A stretch of 33,228 nucleotides of DNA, from positions 1 to 33,228 of the forward strand of contig JAKUTK010000052.1 in the NCBI GenBank assembly GCA_022448005.1. Direction: 5' to 3'. Under the pieces are notes generated by a model. That model made no database searches. It had not been told where the DNA came from and saw nothing but the letters and a program-made list of their open reading frames with translations. The position numbers and the translations under genes are program-made. Below, piece by piece: positions 1 to 9,531 of the stretch. Numbering within the stretch: position 1 is the stretch's first letter; each line of letters starts with the position of its first letter. The stretch comes from Pseudomonas sp. (GTDB lineage: Bacteria; Pseudomonadota; Gammaproteobacteria; Pseudomonadales; Pseudomonadaceae).

Positions 1-2
1 GT

Positions 3-965
3 CTGGCCCTACGCGCGGCCTGGGACTGGCCAGAGCTGGAATTCATCCAGATCAACGATCCCGCCGGGGACGCAGCCACTCACGCCCACCTGCTGAATTT
101 CGACTCGGTGCATGGCCGCTGGCATCACGAAGCGAGCAGCGACGGGGATTGCGTCGTGGTCGGCGGCAAACGAATCCGGGTCACCGCTAACAAGGCCATT
201 GCCGATACCGATTGGTCCGGGTGTGATCTGGTCATCGAAGCCAGCGGCAAGATGAAGACGGTGGCCGTGCTTGAAGGCTATCTCGAACAGGGCGTCAAGC
301 GCGTCGTCGTCAGCGCGCCGGTCAAGGAAGCCGGGGCGCTCAATGTCGTCATGGGGGTCAATGACACGCTGTTCGATCCAGCGCTGCACCGGATCGTTAC
401 CGCAGCCTCCTGCACCACCAACTGCCTCGCGCCGGTGGTCAAGGTGATCCATGAACACCTCGGGATTCGCCATGGTTCGATTACCACGATCCACGACCTG
501 ACCAATACCCAGAGCATCCTCGATCAGCCCCACAAGGATCTGCGTCGCGCCCGCGCCTCGGGCATGAGCCTGATCCCAACCACCACCGGTTCAGCCACCG
601 CGATCGCCGAGATCTTTCCGGAGTTGCGCGGCAAGCTCAACGGCCACGCGGTACGCGTCCCGCTGGCCAATGCATCGTTGACCGACTGCGTTTTCGAAGT
701 CGAACGAGCCACCTCAGTCGACGAGGTCAATGCGCTACTGCAGGCCGCGGCAAGCGAGGGTCCACTCAAGGGCATCCTGGGCTATGAAGGGCGGCCGCTC
801 GTTTCCATCGACTACCGCACCGACCCGCGCTCTTCGATCATTGATGCACTGTCGACCATGGTCGTGAACGGCACGCAGGTGAAGCTGTATGCCTGGTACG
901 ACAATGAGTGGGGCTATGCCAATCGCACCGTGGAATTGGCACGCAAGGTTGGTCTAGCCAATTGA
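3..965 (+). CDS. ArsJ-associated glyceraldehyde-3-phosphate dehydrogenase, 5' truncated by window edge
   Basis: The open frame runs in from the left edge, so the start codon and most of the NAD-binding N-terminus lie outside; about 320 residues remain. The catalytic motif ASCTTNC is present, with the active-site Cys codon at 411-413. The C-terminal [11 protein letters not shown] motif typical of type I GAPDH is also present. In arsenic loci this enzyme makes 1-arseno-3-phosphoglycerate from glyceraldehyde-3-phosphate and arsenate, and ArsJ exports it. The arsJ gene follows 61 bp downstream on the same strand, which argues for this specialised role over a glycolytic one. The cytoplasmic location and reaction are family knowledge; the pairing is seen directly. 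Confidence 0.9.
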   Translation: MALRAAWDWPELEFIQINDPAGDAATHAHLLNFDSVHGRWHHEASSDGDCVVVGGKRIRVTANKAIADTDWSGCDLVIEASGKMKTVAVLEGYLEQGVKRVVVSAPVKEAGALNVVMGVNDTLFDPALHRIVTAASCTTNCLAPVVKVIHEHLGIRHGSITTIHDLTNTQSILDQPHKDLRRARASGMSLIPTTTGSATAIAEIFPELRGKLNGHAVRVPLANASLTDCVFEVERATSVDEVNALLQAAASEGPLKGILGYEGRPLVSIDYRTDPRSSIIDALSTMVVNGTQVKLYAWYDNEWGYANRTVELARKVGLAN

Positions 966-971
966 CCCGAG

Positions 972-998
972 CGGATAGCGCGATCACAGCGCTATCCG
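972..998 (+). repeat. Intercistronic perfect hairpin between gapdh and arsJ
   Basis: CGGATAGCGC (972-981) and GCGCTATCCG (989-998) form a perfect 10-bp stem with a 7-nt loop. No U-run follows, so it is not a standard terminator. It could stabilise the upstream message or set the ratio of the two products. Confidence 0.6.
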
Positions 999-1026
999 TG
1001 CCCTCAGCACCGCAACAGGACTTGTC

Positions 1027-2259
1027 ATGCACGCCCTCTCCCACCTCTCATCAGATGTTCGCCAGTATTTGCTGGTGACCGGCAATTACTGGGCCTTCAC
1101 CCTGACCGATGGTGCGCTGCGGATGCTGGTCGTGCTGCACTTTCATGCGCTGGGCTATACGCCGTTGCAAATCGCGGCCCTGTTTCTCTTCTACGAAGTG
1201 TTCGGTGTCATCACCAATCTGGTTGGCGGCTACCTGGGGGCCCGAATTGGGCTAAACCGCACCATGAACATTGGCCTGGCCATGCAGGTCGTGGCCCTGA
1301 TGATGCTCACGGTGCCCGCCGCATGGCTGACGATTCCGTGGGTAATGGGCGCGCAAGCGCTGTCAGGCATTGCCAAGGACCTGAACAAGATGAGTGCCAA
1401 GAGCTCAATCAAACTCCTGGTACCGGAGGGTCAGCAAGGCACGCTGTACCAGTGGGTAGCTGTGTTGACCGGCTCGAAGAACGCGCTGAAGGGGGTTGGC
1501 TTTTTCCTCGGCGGTGCCCTGCTTGCTGTTATCGGCTTTCGCGGATCACTTCTCGTCATGGCCGCGGCACTGTCGCTGATCTGGATTTCCAGTCTGGTAC
1601 TGCTGAAAAAAGACCTCGGCAAGGCCAAGGCGAAACCGAAGTTTCGCGAACTGCTCTCCAAGAGCCGAGCCATCAATGTTCTGTCAGCCGCACGGCTGTT
1701 CCTGTTCGGCGCCCGTGATGTCTGGTTCGTGGTGGCGCTACCGGTGTATCTGTCCACGGTGTTTGGCTGGGACTTCTGGCAGGTAGGCGGCTTTCTCGCG
1801 CTCTGGGTGATCGGCTATGGCATCGTCCAGTCGCTTGCTCCGGCTATTACGGGCAAGAGGCGTAGTGAGGTTCCAGACGGGCGCTCGGCGTTTGCTTGGG
1901 CGCTGCTTCTGGCCGGCTTGCCGGCGGGAATTGCGTTGGGGCTGGGCACCGATTGGCCGGCCCAGGCGGTATTGCTCGGCGGCTTGCTGCTGTTTGGGGC
2001 GCTTTTCGCCATAAACTCATCGCTGCACAGCTACCTGATCGTCTCTTATGCCAAGGCCGACGGTGTCTCGCTGGACGTCGGCTTTTATTACATGTCCAAC
2101 GCGCTGGGCCGATTGGTTGGCACCCTCCTCTCTGGTTGGGTCTATCAGCGATATGGACTCGAGGCCTGCCTCTGGATATCCAGCGTCTTCGTGCTGCTGG
2201 CTGCACTGATCTCGATCGCCCTACCGCACCGTGATCACGCAATCACACCAACCAGTTGA
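1027..2259 (+). CDS. arsJ: ArsJ, organoarsenical (1-arseno-3-phosphoglycerate) MFS efflux permease
   Basis: This 410-residue major facilitator protein has about 12 hydrophobic segments and no signal peptide. The N-terminal half carries the YEVFGVITNLVGGYLGARIG stretch and a conserved SGIAKDLNKMSAKSSIK loop that I associate with ArsJ. It sits in the inner membrane and exports the unstable arseno-ester made by the adjacent GAPDH, giving arsenate resistance. The start at 1027 has an AGGA ribosome site about 7 nt upstream. The gene is convergent with ercS. The name rests on family resemblance plus the GAPDH neighbour. Confidence 0.9.
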   Translation: MHALSHLSSDVRQYLLVTGNYWAFTLTDGALRMLVVLHFHALGYTPLQIAALFLFYEVFGVITNLVGGYLGARIGLNRTMNIGLAMQVVALMMLTVPAAWLTIPWVMGAQALSGIAKDLNKMSAKSSIKLLVPEGQQGTLYQWVAVLTGSKNALKGVGFFLGGALLAVIGFRGSLLVMAAALSLIWISSLVLLKKDLGKAKAKPKFRELLSKSRAINVLSAARLFLFGARDVWFVVALPVYLSTVFGWDFWQVGGFLALWVIGYGIVQSLAPAITGKRRSEVPDGRSAFAWALLLAGLPAGIALGLGTDWPAQAVLLGGLLLFGALFAINSSLHSYLIVSYAKADGVSLDVGFYYMSNALGRLVGTLLSGWVYQRYGLEACLWISSVFVLLAALISIALPHRDHAITPTS

Positions 2260-2275
2260 GCGTGATGCAGCGAAC

Positions 2276-2298
2276 AGCGCGGCGTTCCGCGCTTCGCT
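2276..2298. terminator. GC-rich hairpin between convergent arsJ and ercS
   Basis: AGCGCGG (2276-2282), loop CGTT and CCGCGCT (2287-2293) form a strong stem just after the arsJ stop, in the 69-bp gap before the ercS stop. There is no clear T-run on either strand, so it may be a weak or Rho-assisted end. Confidence 0.35.
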
Positions 2299-2328
2299 GG
2301 TACACCGCCTGTTCGCGCTTTGGGTCTA

Positions 2329-4005
2329 TCAGCGGTGGCTATCGCTGAGCAAGTGACTCAGTACTGATCGCAATTTCCCCGCCTTGACTGGCTTGTTCAG
2401 CACCGGCACGCCAAACCCGTGCAGTTGGCGCCGACACTGGTCGCTGCGATCGGCCGTCACCATCACCACTGGAATTTGCAGCGCAAAGTGCTCCCTCAAC
2501 GCGGTGGCCACTTCCCAGCCGGTCACGCCCTGATCGAGATGGTAGTCGGCGAGAATGGCCTCGGGCGGCGCTCCATCGAGCACAGCCAACGCGGCTGCCT
2601 GGTCGGTGGCCGTCAACACCTCGCAGCCCCACTGCCCAAGCAACGCAGCCATGCTGTGGAGGATGCTCAGCTCGTTATCGAGGACCAGCAAACGACGCCC
2701 CGGTAATGGATTGCCAAGTACTGGCATCAACCCAGGCGCTTCGACCGGCAGGTCCTCCGGCGGATCGGCCAGTGGCACATCAATGCTGAAGACGGACCCT
2801 CGACCAAGCTGCGAACGCACCTGAATCGGATAGGCCAGCATCGAGGCAATGCGATCGACAATGGCTAGACCGAGCCCAACGCCGGGACGCTCAGTGGCGC
2901 GCTGTACACCCAGCTGATTGAACTCAAGGAAGATCGATTGCATCTGATCCGATTCGATTCCGCGACCGGTGTCCCAGACCTCGATGCGCAGGTATTCGCC
3001 GCGCTTGCGGGCGCCCAGCAGTACGCGGCCATGATCGGTGTAGCGGCAGGCATTGCTGAGAAAGTTTCGCAGAATGCGCGTCAGCAGTCGGAAATCGCTG
3101 CGCAGCGCGTAGGCCGGAATGTAGTGATCAAAACCGAGGCCGGCTGCATCTGCTACAGACTGAAATTCAGAGACCAGTGGCAACAGCACTTCATCGAGGC
3201 GATAGACGTCGATATCGGGCTTTATTGCCTGCTGGTCCAATTTGGAGATATCCAGCAAGTCCGTAAGCAAATCTTCGGCGCCCTCAAGCGCCTGATGCGC
3301 CCGCTCAATTAGATTAGTCTCAGCATCCGGCAAACGGCGTTCCCGCAGTGTCGAGATCAACAAACGTGCGGCATTCAGCGGCTGTAATAGATCGTGGCTG
3401 GCGGCGGCCAGGTATTTGTCTTTGCTGTGGTTCGCGGCCTCAGCAGCATCCCGCGCCTTACGCAGCTCTAGGGTCCGCTCGGTGACCCGCTGTTCAAGCT
3501 GTTCGTTGAGTTGCAACAGGCGCATCTGGGCCAGTTTGCGATCGGTGATGTCAGCTACAAAACCCTCGACCAGACCGTCTTCGTCCGGCTTGAGCAAGAG
3601 GTTCATGATTACATCGATAGCGGTGCCGTCCTTGCGGCGCAGACGGGTGTCGTAACCGAACAGGCCTTGCTGGGTCTTCAGGGTGTGGCGAATTTGCTCG
3701 AGCTCGGCTTCACCCCCGATGAACAGATGATGCGAGAGATCGGTCAGGTGCCAGAGCGCCTCGGCTGGGCTTTCGTACCCGAGCATCCTTGCCAGGGCCG
3801 GATTGGCGGCACGGATACCTTCCTGCAGGCTTGCCTGGAAAATGCCGTGCACAGCATGCTCGAACAGCCATTTGTAGCGGTTACGCTCGGCCTCGAGTTC
3901 TTCGAGACGCGCCACCAGTTCCGGGTAATGGCTCTTGCGCGCGGAATGTGTACCCAGTCCAAGGAGCCCGGCGAGCGCATCGTTCTGTTCAGAGTGCTTC
4001 GGCAT
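2329..4005 (-). CDS. ercS: Soluble PAS-containing hybrid sensor histidine kinase (ErcS-like)
   Basis: The 558-residue protein has no signal peptide or transmembrane segment, so it should sense in the cytoplasm. It has a PAS domain at about 40-155 and a coiled-coil linker at about 158-195. A HisKA domain follows, with the phospho-accepting His204 in ASHDLLQPLNA. A HATPase domain has an N-box near 314-318 and DTGRGI at 345-350. A C-terminal receiver has Asp487 as likely phosphate acceptor. Position next to ercA matches PA1992 (ercS) of the P. aeruginosa ethanol-oxidation regulon. The ATG at 4005 overlaps the end of ercA by 17 nt, implying cotranscription. The input signal is unknown, and its likely partner, a LuxR-type regulator, is not in this window. 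Confidence 0.85.
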   Translation of the reverse strand: MPKHSEQNDALAGLLGLGTHSARKSHYPELVARLEELEAERNRYKWLFEHAVHGIFQASLQEGIRAANPALARMLGYESPAEALWHLTDLSHHLFIGGEAELEQIRHTLKTQQGLFGYDTRLRRKDGTAIDVIMNLLLKPDEDGLVEGFVADITDRKLAQMRLLQLNEQLEQRVTERTLELRKARDAAEAANHSKDKYLAAASHDLLQPLNAARLLISTLRERRLPDAETNLIERAHQALEGAEDLLTDLLDISKLDQQAIKPDIDVYRLDEVLLPLVSEFQSVADAAGLGFDHYIPAYALRSDFRLLTRILRNFLSNACRYTDHGRVLLGARKRGEYLRIEVWDTGRGIESDQMQSIFLEFNQLGVQRATERPGVGLGLAIVDRIASMLAYPIQVRSQLGRGSVFSIDVPLADPPEDLPVEAPGLMPVLGNPLPGRRLLVLDNELSILHSMAALLGQWGCEVLTATDQAAALAVLDGAPPEAILADYHLDQGVTGWEVATALREHFALQIPVVMVTADRSDQCRRQLHGFGVPVLNKPVKAGKLRSVLSHLLSDSHR

Positions 4006-5152
4006 AGACCACTTCGACGTCTCGTTGGGTCGACGAACGGGGGTTGGTCAGAATGCAGGGGTCTTGCATCGCGTGCTGCGAAAGAAACGGGATGTCGGAG
4101 AGGTCCACGCCATGCAGGCCCAGTGTTTCGTGGAAACCAATGGCTTGCTTGAGACTGATCAGATGTTGCATGAGCCGTTCACGGATCTGCCGATGGCTCA
4201 GCCCGCGACTATCGATACCCAGGGTTTCAGCGACCACTTTGAAGCGATCCGGAGCCGAATCATAGTTGAACGCCACCACGTGCTCGACCAAAACTGCATT
4301 ACACAGGCCATGCGGCAGGTCCAGGTAACCGCCCAAGCTGTGCGACATCGCGTGTACTGCGCCAAGAATCGCGTTTGAGAAGGCCAAGCCGGCCTGCATG
4401 CTACCGAGCATGATTTTCTCGCGCAGCTGGATGTCTGCCGGATTGGCGATCATCTCAACCAGATGGCCGTTGATTAACCGCATCGCCTCCAGCGCGTGCG
4501 GATCGGTCAGCGGTCCATGGCCAGTCGAAACGAAGGCTTCTATGGCATGGACCAGCGCATCAATACCCGTACAAGCCGACAGGAACGGATCCATGCTGAG
4601 GGTGGTTTCCGGATCGATCAGCGAGACATCCGGTACGGCGCCCTTGCTGACGATGGAAAACTTCATCCGCTCGCTCTGGTTGGAGATGATCACGAACTGC
4701 GAAACGTCGGCAGAAGTGCCCGCAGTCGTGGGAATCAGGATCAATGGTGGGCTTGGCACGCGCAGCGTGTCGACGCCCTCGAACTCGATGATATTTCGGT
4801 CATGCGCCACCGCGATACCGATGCCCTTAGCGCAGTCCATCGGGCTGCCGCCGCCAACCGCGACGATGACGTTACACCCCTCGCTGCGGTACATCTCGGC
4901 ACCCAGCATCACTTCTTCTGAGCGGGGGTTGGCGGACACCTGGGTAAACAGGTGATATTCGATGTCCTGCCGGCTCAGACTTGCCTGGACGTCACCGACC
5001 CAACCGGCCGCTACCACACCTGGATCAGATACGAGCAGCACCTTTCGGGCGCCAAAGTTTTTCGCGTAATTGCCGGCGCTATGCCGACAGCCCGCACCGA
5101 ACACGATCTCTGGGGATACGAACTTACGTTGCAGGCTAAGGTTGGGGCTCAT
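3989..5152 (-). CDS. ercA: ErcA, iron-containing (group III) alcohol dehydrogenase
   Basis: The protein has 387 residues, the usual length for Fe-ADH. It shows the NAD-binding GGGSPMD motif at 100-106. The expected metal ligands are Asp198, His202, His267 (HAMSH) and His281 (LPHG), aligned with the FucO/YiaY family. In P. aeruginosa the ortholog PA1991 is needed for full ethanol-oxidation gene expression and is proposed to act in signalling more than in bulk catabolism; that is family knowledge. The ATG at 5152 has GAGAGG about 8 nt upstream. It lies between pqqH and ercS on the same strand, and its 3' end overlaps the ercS start. Confidence 0.9.
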   Translation of the reverse strand: MSPNLSLQRKFVSPEIVFGAGCRHSAGNYAKNFGARKVLLVSDPGVVAAGWVGDVQASLSRQDIEYHLFTQVSANPRSEEVMLGAEMYRSEGCNVIVAVGGGSPMDCAKGIGIAVAHDRNIIEFEGVDTLRVPSPPLILIPTTAGTSADVSQFVIISNQSERMKFSIVSKGAVPDVSLIDPETTLSMDPFLSACTGIDALVHAIEAFVSTGHGPLTDPHALEAMRLINGHLVEMIANPADIQLREKIMLGSMQAGLAFSNAILGAVHAMSHSLGGYLDLPHGLCNAVLVEHVVAFNYDSAPDRFKVVAETLGIDSRGLSHRQIRERLMQHLISLKQAIGFHETLGLHGVDLSDIPFLSQHAMQDPCILTNPRSSTQRDVEVVYAEAL

Positions 5153-5251
5153 ACGACGGCCTCTCGTTATTATTTGTTACTTTCGGCAAGCGTACTGCTT
5201 TCCTCCATCAAAGCAATCGGCAAAACGGAGCATGGCGGCGCGAGGGCCGCT

Positions 5252-7150
5252 TTACTGGTCGTCGGTTCGACTTAGCAGCGATATATAGAAGCGGCACTCG
5301 CGCTCCAATGCATCTGCCAGGTTGCCTGCCTGGCGAAAACCATGACGCTCTTGTGGATAGACGCAATGTTCCACCCGCACACCCCGCTCGTGCAACGCTT
5401 CCACCATGGACTCGGTTTGTTCGGGCAGAACCACCGCATCCAGCGCGCCCTGGAAGAAAATCACAGGAACCCGTATCTGTGCTGCGTTTTTGAGAGGCGT
5501 CCGCTCCGTGTATCGCTGAGCGTCACGCTCAGGGTCGCCGATCAGCCAGTCCAGATAGTCCGCTTCGAATTTGTGCGTTACGCGCCGCAGGGCCATCGGA
5601 TCGCTGACCCCGTAGAGGCTGGCGCCGCCAGTAAAGCCGGCATCAACGGCCAACGCGCAGAGCGCGCTGTAACCGCCCGCGCTGGAGCCACGAATGAAGG
5701 TGCGCGCGGAATCGATCTGGCCACGAACGGCCAATGATCGCACCGCCGCGCGGGCATCCTCGACGTCCACCACGCCCCAGTTGCCGCGCAAACGCTGCCT
5801 ATAGGCTCGGCCAAATCCACTGCTGCCCCGGTAATTGATATCAGCGACGGCGAAACCGCGCTGCGTCCAATACTGAATACGAGGGTCGAAGACCGGGTAG
5901 CTCGCGGAGGTCGGCCCGCCATGCATGAACACGACCAGCGGTGGTTGCTCTCCGGCCGATCCGTGGCAGTCGGCATTGCGTGGTGGATAGAAGAAGGCGT
6001 GCGCCACCTCCTCCTGGCCGGTCGCAAAACTGAACGGTTGCGCGCAGGACAGCTGCTCGGCCGGCAATGGCTGCTCCCCGCCAGCCAGTATCGTGATCTC
6101 GTCGTTGAGGCGGTCGATTGCCAGCACGGCAGGCGTCCGACCCGGCGCTCCGGCAAGGCAATAGTAGTGCTGGTCATCAGCGGCCAATTGGCGACAACGA
6201 CTGTACTCCGACGCGAGCTGCCGCTCGTCGCCCTCAGCGTCATGCTCGAACAGCAAGCCGTACCCGTCCACCAGCCGGGTCGACAGCCAGGCACCGCCCG
6301 TTAACGGCACATAGCTGACAGTCGCTAATTGCCATGGCGCCGGAGCGTGGTCGAAGCGGTGCCGAGCGAAGCGCTCTACCGGCACAAGAGAATCCCCTTG
6401 GCACCGCCAGGGTTGCCACCAACCGGCGCGGTCGGTCAGGCAAAACAGGTCGCCGTTGCTGGCGAAGCGAGGTTGTTGCAGTGACTCCGAACCATCACTG
6501 CCAGCCATGCACACCGCAGGGCCAAGTACGCCGTCTGGTAGAACGCCGGCCATCCAGAGGCTCGTGGCCGTCCAGGGCTGCTCGGGACGCTGCCATTGAA
6601 TCCAGGCCAAACGCTCGCCTGTAGAGTCCAGGGTGGGTGAGGCATAGAAGTCGGCACCTTCGGCAAGCACCTGATGCTTGCCTGCAAGCGAAACGCTTAC
6701 CAACCGATGCTCGACGGCCTCGTCATCATGGGTCTCCTCGACCGCCAGGATCGCGCCGCGGCGGCGATCATATTGCAGGTCACCGTAACGGCATCTCTGG
6801 CGCGAGGTAAGCACCGCAGGCTGGCTCGCGTTCGAACCTTTAACGGCTTGCAGATAGATCTGCTGATCCTTTTCGTTGACGAACGCAATGCCGTCATCGG
6901 TAAGAGTAAATGCGCCGCCTCCGTATTCGTATACCCGGCTTCGCAGCGAAAAGCCCGTAGGGGTCAGGCACTGCGTCATACCGTTGCGCCAGTACCACAA
7001 GGTGCAACGGGCATCGGCTGGGTCGTATTGAATCCAGAACAACCCGCCGTGTCCGGCACGCAGTTCGGCGAAATCGCGGCTGGCCGAGGCCGCTTTTTCA
7101 GCGGTCCATTCACTCGTCCAAAAGCCGTACGGCGTTCCTGTCTTGATCAT
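5252..7150 (-). CDS. pqqH: PqqH, S9-family prolyl-oligopeptidase-like peptidase
   Basis: About 632 residues: an N-terminal beta-propeller-like region to about residue 380 and a C-terminal alpha/beta-hydrolase domain. The nucleophile motif is GSSAG, with Ser491 in numbering from the GTG start. Asp572 (GALDAVV) and His604 (QERHGF) complete the likely triad. There is no signal peptide, so it is cytoplasmic. It occupies the pqqH slot after pqqE, as PA1990 does. A role in trimming the PqqA-derived intermediate has been proposed but is not settled. GTG at 7153 and ATG at 7150 are both possible starts; the upstream GGGA does not decide between them. Confidence 0.87.
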   Translation of the reverse strand: MIKTGTPYGFWTSEWTAEKAASASRDFAELRAGHGGLFWIQYDPADARCTLWYWRNGMTQCLTPTGFSLRSRVYEYGGGAFTLTDDGIAFVNEKDQQIYLQAVKGSNASQPAVLTSRQRCRYGDLQYDRRRGAILAVEETHDDEAVEHRLVSVSLAGKHQVLAEGADFYASPTLDSTGERLAWIQWQRPEQPWTATSLWMAGVLPDGVLGPAVCMAGSDGSESLQQPRFASNGDLFCLTDRAGWWQPWRCQGDSLVPVERFARHRFDHAPAPWQLATVSYVPLTGGAWLSTRLVDGYGLLFEHDAEGDERQLASEYSRCRQLAADDQHYYCLAGAPGRTPAVLAIDRLNDEITILAGGEQPLPAEQLSCAQPFSFATGQEEVAHAFFYPPRNADCHGSAGEQPPLVVFMHGGPTSASYPVFDPRIQYWTQRGFAVADINYRGSSGFGRAYRQRLRGNWGVVDVEDARAAVRSLAVRGQIDSARTFIRGSSAGGYSALCALAVDAGFTGGASLYGVSDPMALRRVTHKFEADYLDWLIGDPERDAQRYTERTPLKNAAQIRVPVIFFQGALDAVVLPEQTESMVEALHERGVRVEHCVYPQERHGFRQAGNLADALERECRFYISLLSRTDDQ

Positions 7151-7194
7151 CACTGTCGATCCCGGTCGGTCAGGCTGCCGCTCTCTAAACGGAC

Positions 7195-8349
7195 CTACAC
7201 CTTGAGAATCAGCTTTGACGCCTTTTCGTTGCGGAAGGTCAGTTCATCCAAACCGCGCGGAGCCTGTTCGGCCTCGGTACGCGCTGCAAGAATCTTGTTG
7301 TGATGGGACGACTTGCTGCACACCGGATCAGCGTTGGCGGCGTCGCCGGTTAGCATGAAGGCCTGGCAGCGGCAGCCGCCGAAGTCCTTTTCCTTTTCAT
7401 CGCAGGATTGGCACGGCTCGGGCATCCAGTCGAAACCGCGGAATTTGTTGAAGCCCATCGAGTGCTTCCAGATCTGCTCGATGCTTTGTTCGCGGACGTT
7501 CGGAAACGTGATCGGCAGCTGTCGCGCACTGTGGCAAGGCAGCGCCGTGCCGTCTGGGGTGATGTCGAGAAACAGGTTGCCCCAGCCGTTCATGCAGCCC
7601 TTGGGACGCTCTTCGTAATAATCGGGCGTGACGAAGATCAGTTTGCAGGGGTGATTCTCGGCAGTGAGCTTGTCACGCCATTCATTGGTGATCCGCTCGG
7701 CCCGCACCAGTTGTTCCTTGCTAGGTAACAGCCCGGCGCGGTTGAGCTCTGCCCAGCCATAGAACTGACAGGTCGCGAGTTCGACGAAGTCCGCTTCCAG
7801 CTCCAGACAGAGCTGAATGATGCGGTCGATGTTGTCGATATTGTGCCGATGGGTCACGAAATTCAGCACCATCGGATAGCCGTGCGCCTTGACCGCGCGC
7901 GCCATCGCAAGCTTCTGTGCGAACGCCTTCTTCGAGCCCGCCAGCAGGTTGTTCACCTCTTCGTCGGCGGCCTGAAAGCTGATCTGTATATGGTCGAGCC
8001 CAGCGTCGGCGAACGAGGCGATCTTCTCCTCGGTCAGGCCGATGCCGGAAGTAATCAGGTTGGTGTAATAGCCCAGGTCCCGTGCCGCCTTGATCAGCTC
8101 GGCCAGATCTTGGCGAACCAACGGCTCGCCGCCGGAAAAGCCCAGTTGTGCCGCGCCCATCTCGCGCGCCTGGCGGAACACCTCGATCCACTCGGCAGTG
8201 CTCAGCTCATTGTGGCTACGCGCAAAATCCAGCGGATTCGAGCAATAGGGGCACTGCAGCGGGCAACGATAGGTCAGCTCGGCCAATAGCCACAGCGGCG
8301 GACCGGGTTCGAAACCCGGCTTAGCGAAGCTCGATCCAGAACCGTTCAA
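7195..8349 (-). CDS. pqqE: PqqE, radical SAM enzyme of PQQ synthesis
   Basis: PqqE forms the carbon-carbon bond between the conserved Glu and Tyr of PqqA, working with the PqqD chaperone. The 384-residue protein has the radical SAM motif Cys29-x3-Cys33-x2-Cys36. A C-terminal SPASM region is rich in Cys ([27 protein letters not shown]), binding auxiliary Fe-S clusters. The start is a TTG at 8349 preceded by GGAGG with 6-nt spacing, inside the end of pqqD. The 29-nt overlap suggests coupled translation. Residues around the cluster motif match Pseudomonas PqqE closely. Confidence 0.95.
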   Translation of the reverse strand: MNGSGSSFAKPGFEPGPPLWLLAELTYRCPLQCPYCSNPLDFARSHNELSTAEWIEVFRQAREMGAAQLGFSGGEPLVRQDLAELIKAARDLGYYTNLITSGIGLTEEKIASFADAGLDHIQISFQAADEEVNNLLAGSKKAFAQKLAMARAVKAHGYPMVLNFVTHRHNIDNIDRIIQLCLELEADFVELATCQFYGWAELNRAGLLPSKEQLVRAERITNEWRDKLTAENHPCKLIFVTPDYYEERPKGCMNGWGNLFLDITPDGTALPCHSARQLPITFPNVREQSIEQIWKHSMGFNKFRGFDWMPEPCQSCDEKEKDFGGCRCQAFMLTGDAANADPVCSKSSHHNKILAARTEAEQAPRGLDELTFRNEKASKLILKV

Positions 8350-8599
8350 CGGCTACCTCCAGGAATGCGACGATGTCTTCCTCGATGCCCTCGGCATCGG
8401 GAAAGCGGCTCTGCAGATCAGCAACAATGGCACCCACGCTGCGAGTGCCATCGACCTCGCCTAGAACCGCCGATGCGCTCTCATTCAGCTTGATCATCCC
8501 TTCGGGATAGAGCAGCACATGACAGTTTTGCGCCGGCTCCCATTGAAAACGGAAACCGCGGCGAAAGACCGGGATCTGGGTCAGTTGGATATCGCTCAT
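8321..8599 (-). CDS. pqqD: PqqD, PqqA-binding peptide chaperone
   Basis: The 92-residue protein is of normal PqqD length. It belongs to the RiPP recognition element family and presents the PqqA precursor to PqqE. The segment [15 protein letters not shown] matches the conserved strand-helix region of the family. It starts with ATG at 8599 behind an AGAGGA site with tight spacing. It lies between pqqC (84 bp upstream) and pqqE (29-nt overlap), so PqqD and PqqE are probably made in step. It is cytoplasmic. Confidence 0.95.
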   Translation of the reverse strand: MSDIQLTQIPVFRRGFRFQWEPAQNCHVLLYPEGMIKLNESASAVLGEVDGTRSVGAIVADLQSRFPDAEGIEEDIVAFLEVAVERFWIELR

Positions 8600-8683
8600 G
8601 GTCCTCTGTCTCGCCAGTAATACATATCGGTATGGGGCGGTGGGTTGACGCCCCGGGGCTCAATAGGCCGTTCAGTCAACCTG

Positions 8684-9436
8684 TTAGAAGTTGATGCCCT
8701 TATGCCAGACGCGCTCGCGGGTCACCGTATGGTACGGCGGACGGTCCAGCTCATAAGCCATGCTCATGGCATCCAGCATGCTCCAGAGGACGTCGAGTTT
8801 GAACTGAAGAATATTCAGCATGCGCTCCTGCGCTTCTCGCGTCTTGTAGTGCTCGAGCGTGATGCGCAAGCCGTGCTCGACGTCGCGGCGCGCTTCCTTC
8901 AAGCGTTTGCGGAAGTAGTCGTAACCGGACGCATCGATCCAGCTGTAGTGCTGTGGCCACGCGTCCAGACGGGATTGGTGAATGGTCGGGGCGAAGAGCT
9001 CGGTGAGTGAACTGCTGGCAGCCTCTTGCCAGACGGCACGGCGGGCGAAATTGACATAGGCGTCGACGGCGAAGCGCACGCCCGGCAGCACCAGTTCCTG
9101 TGACAGCACCTGCTCGCGGTCCAGGCCCACCGACTCGGCCAAGCGCAGCCAGGCTTCGATGCCGCCCTCCTCGCCTGGACTTCCATCATGATCGATGATG
9201 CGCTGGACCCACTCGCGGCGGGTATCGCGATCCGGACAGTTAGCCATGATCGCCGCATCCTTCACCGGGATGCAGACCTGATAGTAGAAGCGATTGGCGA
9301 CCCAGCCCTGAATCTGCTCGCGGGTCGAGCGGCCTTCGTACATGGCGCGGTGAAACGGATGATGAATGTGGTAGTAGTCGCCCTTGGCGCGTAGCGCTGC
9401 TTCGAACTCGGACGGAGTCATGGCTGGCAGGGTCAT
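8684..9436 (-). CDS. pqqC: PqqC, pyrroloquinoline-quinone synthase
   Basis: PqqC performs the final ring closure and eight-electron oxidation that yields PQQ; it needs oxygen but no metal. From ATG at 9436 the protein is 250 residues, the usual length, and that start has AAGGAAG just upstream. The frame is open further 5', to 9484, but the added residues are not family-like. The conserved [16 protein letters not shown] and [10 protein letters not shown] segments near the N-terminus, and [20 protein letters not shown], mark the heme-oxygenase-like fold and active site. It sits between pqqB and pqqD. Confidence 0.95.
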   Translation of the reverse strand: MTLPAMTPSEFEAALRAKGDYYHIHHPFHRAMYEGRSTREQIQGWVANRFYYQVCIPVKDAAIMANCPDRDTRREWVQRIIDHDGSPGEEGGIEAWLRLAESVGLDREQVLSQELVLPGVRFAVDAYVNFARRAVWQEAASSSLTELFAPTIHQSRLDAWPQHYSWIDASGYDYFRKRLKEARRDVEHGLRITLEHYKTREAQERMLNILQFKLDVLWSMLDAMSMAYELDRPPYHTVTRERVWHKGINF

Positions 9437-9531
9437 AAAAACTTCCTTAAGGGTTGTGCGGGCTGTTCCGTCAGGCACCGGCAAGCACCTTCAGCTACTG
9501 AGTTCTCTGGTGAATCGCGGGCGGATGTAGG

